Virus record (IMG/VR): IMGVR_UViG_3300036828_000509
Span: 1-26,507 of that record
DNA from: a virus
Direction: 5' to 3' (one strand)
DNA length: 26,507 nucleotides
Within the stretch, counting starts at the first letter, position 1, and every line of letters begins with the position of its first letter. The position numbers and the translations under genes were made by a program. Positions 22,964 to 26,507 of this stretch are shown here, piece after piece. The notes beneath the pieces were generated by a model. The model did no database searches and had not been told where the DNA came from. It worked only from the letters and a program-made list of their open reading frames with translations.

Positions 22964-24995
22964 ACAATATGTAGAATCACATTTACACCATCAGCTCATA
23001 GATGACTATTGGGCTGAGGGTTGGGTTGTGCGGCATAAGATATGCGAAGTTGATTTCGGTCAACTTCGCATTGTTACTTATGCGCATGATGAAGAAGGTT
23101 TGGAATCAGATGTTCTTCTTTTAGCCACAGTATTTCTTACTTCTGGCACATCTCTAACCCGAGATTCTACACTCCCTGGATGGAATCCAAGTAGTAATAC
23201 TGTTGATTGTATTGGAGGAGGAGGGGGAGGTGGCACTGGTTCCGGTGGAGCAGGTTCGAGTGGGTCTGGTGGTGGTGGATGGGGTAGATACTCTAACATG
23301 GGGGCACTCGGTACTACCGTCACTTACGTAATCGGTGCTGGTGGTAGTCCAACTGGAGGGGGAGGACAGACTTCTTTCAATGGTGGTACGACCGGGGCTA
23401 ACGGGGGAGGAGCAGGAACTACAGGTTCAATCGGTTTTGGCGGGGGAATAATAGGACCAGGATCCGGCACTGTTGGAGGAAATGGTGGTTCTGGGGCTAC
23501 ATATTGTGGAGGTGGAGGTGGCGGAGCCGCTGGTCTTCATGGTAATGGCAATTCTGGAGGCAACGGGGCTACTAACGGAACTAGTAGTCTTGGAGGTATT
23601 GGTGGGACAGGAGATGCTGGATACGGTGGCGCAGGAGCTGGCAATGGTCAGAGTGGAAGTGGCGGCAATGAATATGGTGGAGGTGTTGGGTCAGGAGGTG
23701 GTGGTTCAGGTGGTTCATATCAACAATACGGTCTAAATGGTGGTAGCTATGGAGGTGGAGCCGGAGGCGGCAGTTCAGATATTGCCAGTGGATCTTGGGC
23801 TGGCGGTTCTGGTTATCAAGGTGTCATTGTTATTACTTACACCCCACTTCCTGCTCCAACGATCAGCAGTTGTTCACCTAATACCGGCGCGACGGCTGGT
23901 GGTACATCAGTCACAATCACTGGAGCCAATTTTCAAAATGTGACTGGAGTAACTATTGGCGGTCTTGCAGCGACCAGCGTCGTTACTGTCAACTCAACTA
24001 CAATCACTTGTGTAACACCCGCTCATCTCCCCGGCACTGTCAATGTTGTAGTGAGTGTAAGTGGTGGAATTGGTCCAGCCACTGGCTCCGGTCTCTACAC
24101 ATATATTGGTCTTGGAACCAAGGTCGTCTTTGTAACTTCTGGTACAACGTGGACTGTTCCACCAGATTGGACCAACACTAATACGGTTGAATGCGTAGGA
24201 GGTGGGGGTGGTGGAGGTGGGAGTGATTTCAATCCTCGTAATGGTGGTGGCAGTGCTGGAGGTGGAGGAGCTTATAGTCTCAAGAATAATGTTGTATTGA
24301 CTATCGGGGCTGTTATTCCAATTTCAATTGGAGCAGCAGGTAGTGGTGGATTTGGAGGTGGTGGCGGAGCTGCTAACTCTACAACGGCTGGTGGTGATAC
24401 TTGGTTCAATGGTGCGACTCTCGCAGCATCTTCATGTGGTGCCAAAGGCGGATTGGCTGGGACATATGCCAGTGCGTCTGGATCAGGTGGAGCTGCCGCA
24501 AGCGGTATTGGTGATACGAAATACAGTGGTGGAAATGGAGGACAGGGTGGCCCACAGACTTCGTCTTCTGGCTCCAATGCAGGAGGTGGAGGTGGTGGAG
24601 GTGGAGGTGCTGCTGGACCACATGGAAATGGCAATGGAGGTGGAGGTGCTACTTCAGTTAGTGTTCATGGGCATGGTGGCACTGGTGATGCAGGCAACGA
24701 CGGAATCGGTGGAAGTACCGCGAGTCAAGCCGGAGGGAATGGTACAGGGTGGGATAGCACACACGGATCGGGTGGAGGCGGCGCGGGTGCAGATGGTAAT
24801 GGCACAGGTTCTGGAGGCGGAATCCTTGGCGGTTTAGCAGGGATATACGGTGCTGGAGGTGGAGGAGGAGGTGGACAATGGCAAGGTGGTCCTTCAACTG
24901 GATCTGGCAACAATGGCGGTCAGGGAATTATCACAATAACATATGTTGCTAACCCTACTGTCACTGGATTCAATATGCCAATGATGGGAATGTAA
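22956..24995 (+). CDS. Glycine-rich adhesin with two Gly domains around an IPT/TIG domain
   Basis: 679 residues. Residues 1-55 form an unusual lead (MIEQYVESHLHHQLIDDYWA, EVDFGQLRIVTYAHDEEGLE) with no glycine bias. Residues 59-295 and 389-665 are two versions of the same glycine-rich domain: each opens with VF-x-TSGT, a P-x-W segment and NTV-x-C-x-GGGGGGG, and closes with GYQGVIVITY or GGQGIITITY. Such sequence suits polyglycine-II sandwich folds known in phage adhesins such as S16 gp38. Residues 301-384 are an IPT/TIG domain (ISSCSPNTGATAGGTSVTIT, then GANF, TVNVVVSVSGG). It probably binds the host surface. The ATG lies inside the preceding gene without a ribosome site, so reinitiation is likely; the true start is less certain than the rest. 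Confidence 0.75.
   Translation: MIEQYVESHLHHQLIDDYWAEGWVVRHKICEVDFGQLRIVTYAHDEEGLESDVLLLATVFLTSGTSLTRDSTLPGWNPSSNTVDCIGGGGGGGTGSGGAGSSGSGGGGWGRYSNMGALGTTVTYVIGAGGSPTGGGGQTSFNGGTTGANGGGAGTTGSIGFGGGIIGPGSGTVGGNGGSGATYCGGGGGGAAGLHGNGNSGGNGATNGTSSLGGIGGTGDAGYGGAGAGNGQSGSGGNEYGGGVGSGGGGSGGSYQQYGLNGGSYGGGAGGGSSDIASGSWAGGSGYQGVIVITYTPLPAPTISSCSPNTGATAGGTSVTITGANFQNVTGVTIGGLAATSVVTVNSTTITCVTPAHLPGTVNVVVSVSGGIGPATGSGLYTYIGLGTKVVFVTSGTTWTVPPDWTNTNTVECVGGGGGGGGSDFNPRNGGGSAGGGGAYSLKNNVVLTIGAVIPISIGAAGSGGFGGGGGAANSTTAGGDTWFNGATLAASSCGAKGGLAGTYASASGSGGAAASGIGDTKYSGGNGGQGGPQTSSSGSNAGGGGGGGGGAAGPHGNGNGGGGATSVSVHGHGGTGDAGNDGIGGSTASQAGGNGTGWDSTHGSGGGGAGADGNGTGSGGGILGGLAGIYGAGGGGGGGQWQGGPSTGSGNNGGQGIITITYVANPTVTGFNMPMMGM
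23042..23071 (+). promoter_or_regulatory. Strong 12-bp hairpin with UUCG-type loop in the adhesin gene
   Basis: ATGCGAAGTTGA (23042-23053) pairs perfectly with TCAACTTCGCAT (23060-23071). The six bases between, TTTCGG, can close as a UUCG tetraloop on a U-G pair. A T-poor sequence (TGTTACTTATG) follows, so it is not a clear terminator. It lies about 85 bases after the adhesin start codon. Confidence 0.5.
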
Positions 24996-24996
24996 T

Positions 24997-26507
24997 GTGT
25001 CTCTTATCCCATATAACAGTGCCCTTGGAGAAGCACCACTTCAGTCCACAGATTGTACTCCAACAGGGACTGGATCACCAACCGATATTGGTCAGGTCAA
25101 CATTGCCCCGCCAGATGATTCAGTCGATACTAACCACGTTGTCATCACCGGCAATGGAACAGTTAGTTCTTTTGGATTAGGTCCTCCTACTCCTGTCACC
25201 AAGGTCGTTGAATTTGCACCTTCTATACCGGGAGGTGGGTCACCGCAGATTAGCTTAACGACTGGCCCCAATCTAGTTCTGCTTGGCAATGCTTCAAGGA
25301 ATATTGTTAATCATTCTTATGGTCGTTATTCGTGGGATGGCGTAGGAGTTTGGACTGAAACTTACTTTGTTGACCTAACTCAAGTTCCTGGCAGTGGTGG
25401 AGGTGGCGGCGGAATAACGGATGCTCCAAGCGATAGTACGACCTATGGTCGGTTTAATGCGGCTTGGGTGAACGTTCTTAGATCTACTGGTGGCACGTTG
25501 ACGGGCACCCTCACCATGAGCGGTGCCCCGATTGCTATGGGATCCCAGAAAATTACTGGTCTTGCTGCTCCAACTGTGGCTACAGATGCCGCAACCAAGG
25601 GATATATCGACACTACGTTCGCTCCTTTAGCTTCACCTGCTTTTACAGGCACTCCAACAGCTCCAACAGTTACACCTGGAACTGATAACACTACGAAGAT
25701 TGCGACTACCGCATTTGTTCAATCTGCTATATCGGCTGTTTCGTCTGGTGTCACTAATATTACAGCCGGAGCCGGTCTAACTGGAGGTGGATCCGGCGCG
25801 GTTACTCTTTCTGTCACTACGGCTGGCATCACAAATGCGATGCTGGCAACTATGCCAACTCTAACATTGAAAGGAAACTCAACCGCTAGTGCAGCTTCGC
25901 CTACTGATTTGACAGTAGCTGCGACAATGGCAATGCTCGGTGCCGCGCCTCTTGCTTCACCGTCATTTACAGGGGTTCCACTATCTATAACCCCGGCAAC
26001 GGCTGATAACACCACGAAGATCGCTACGACTGCCTATGTCCAGAATCAGGGCTATGCGCTCTCTAGTTCACTTCCTCCTGCATCCACAACCACCCCGGCT
26101 ATGGATGGAACTGGAGCGGCTGGCACGGCGACCACATACTCTAGAGGAGACCACGTCCATCCATCTGATACAACAAAAGCAAACCTAGCCTCACCAACAT
26201 TTACAGGAACACCCGCCGCACCGACTGCCACCGTCAGCACTAACACGACGCAACTTGCGACTACCGCATTCGTCGTAGGTCAGGCGGCAACCGTAGCGCC
26301 ACTGATGAACAGTTCGGCAGCAGTGGGCACCTCACTTCTTTATGCTCGTCAAGACCATGTTCATGCGTCTGATACAACGAAAGCTAATTTAGCCTCTCCT
26401 ACATTTACAGGAACTCCGGCAGCGCCGACTCCTGCTACAGCGGATAATAGCACGACTTTAGCGACAACCGCTTATGTGCGGGCACAAGGCTATCTTGTCG
26501 GGAATCA
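24997..26507 (+). CDS. Tail fibre, partial (cut off by the window end)
   Basis: 503 codons are visible from a GTG at 24997, two bases after the previous stop; an in-frame TGA at 24982 rules out a much earlier start. The overlapping ATG at 24995 opens only a 61-codon frame and is rejected. Residues 1-135 are a beta-type lead with a GR-x-x-W-x-G-x-x-V-W segment and a Gly run. Residue 139 on shows the DAP motif (TDAPSDSTTYGRFNAAW), then STGGTLTGTLTM and GLAAPTVATDAATKGYID. Residues 211-494 carry four units of about 30-35 residues with the plan LASP-x-FTG-x-P, then TTKIATTAFVQ. Two DHVH motifs at 385-388 and 453-456 (DHVHPSD, DHVHASD) hold His-x-His, which in T4-type fibres can bind metal. No stop is reached. 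Confidence 0.8.
   Translation, partial: MSLIPYNSALGEAPLQSTDCTPTGTGSPTDIGQVNIAPPDDSVDTNHVVITGNGTVSSFGLGPPTPVTKVVEFAPSIPGGGSPQISLTTGPNLVLLGNASRNIVNHSYGRYSWDGVGVWTETYFVDLTQVPGSGGGGGGITDAPSDSTTYGRFNAAWVNVLRSTGGTLTGTLTMSGAPIAMGSQKITGLAAPTVATDAATKGYIDTTFAPLASPAFTGTPTAPTVTPGTDNTTKIATTAFVQSAISAVSSGVTNITAGAGLTGGGSGAVTLSVTTAGITNAMLATMPTLTLKGNSTASAASPTDLTVAATMAMLGAAPLASPSFTGVPLSITPATADNTTKIATTAYVQNQGYALSSSLPPASTTTPAMDGTGAAGTATTYSRGDHVHPSDTTKANLASPTFTGTPAAPTATVSTNTTQLATTAFVVGQAATVAPLMNSSAAVGTSLLYARQDHVHASDTTKANLASPTFTGTPAAPTPATADNSTTLATTAYVRAQGYLVGN
26164..26430 (+). repeat. Two protein-identical fibre repeats with different codons
   Basis: Codons from 26164 to 26226 and from 26368 to 26430 encode the same 21 residues (starting SDTTKANLASP, ending GTPAAPT), yet ten codons differ, all silently. 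Each unit is preceded by DHVH. Confidence 0.85.

Noticed and set aside
24272-24913. Proline-rich minus-strand frames and Val/Glu-rich plus-strand frames in the adhesin
   Set aside because: These arise from reading GGN glycine codons in other frames or strands.
24995-25180. ATG at 24995 with a 61-residue frame
   Set aside because: The GTG at 24997 opens a frame that continues to the window end with clear fibre repeats; the ATG frame has none.

Overview
This window is the virion-structure part of a tailed double-stranded DNA phage or prophage with a contractile tail (myovirus type). The signs are a DUF2184-type major capsid protein, a sheath-like protein followed by a probable tube protein, a chaperone pair in front of a tape-measure gene, and a baseplate set (plug, spike, gp25-like wedge, J-like wedge and a gpI-position protein). 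A run of fibre and adhesin genes follows. Ribosome sites of the AGGAG type and many TAATG or ATGA overlaps point to a bacterial host, but the host cannot be named from this sequence. No tRNA, CRISPR array, integrase, replication gene or lysis cassette was seen.

Layout. 3-1028 is the major capsid protein. 1045-1440 (minus) is an HNH endonuclease, the only gene against the grain. 1500-5591 holds head, neck and connector genes, mostly without a named function, including a two-segment membrane protein and a protein with an acidic-then-basic tail. 5616-7564 is sheath and tube. 7576-8279 is a chaperone pair in overlapping frames. 8280-14135 holds two tape-measure-like paralogues with a baseplate-type protein between them. 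14135-19506 is hub, plug, spike and wedge. 19517 to the end holds at least five fibre, adhesin or small accessory genes. The last fibre starts at a GTG at 24997 and runs off the window. Genes are packed so tightly that the plus strand reads as one long late operon. The only gene-free gaps longer than about 50 bases are 1441-1499 and 3514-3579.

Three things stand out. First, a module of about 70 residues, with the pattern NPL-x-A-x-DQG-x3-AE-x-LF, occurs in three proteins: inside a head/neck protein, at the N-terminus of a baseplate protein, and as a free-standing 102-residue protein. Second, a different small beta-type module (FCCH-like) appears to be inserted in the sheath, the baseplate plug and the J-like wedge. 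Third, the tape-measure gene seems to have been duplicated. One copy (940 aa) carries two probable wall-cutting domains. The other (550 aa) has none and ends in a low-complexity tail. Together these suggest a virion built by shuffling and re-using small domains. RNA-level signals worth testing are a candidate -1 frameshift in the chaperone pair, a terminator-like double hairpin within the same gene, and a 12-bp hairpin with a UUCG-type loop near the start of a glycine-rich adhesin.

All functions are read from sequence patterns and gene order. No database search was run.
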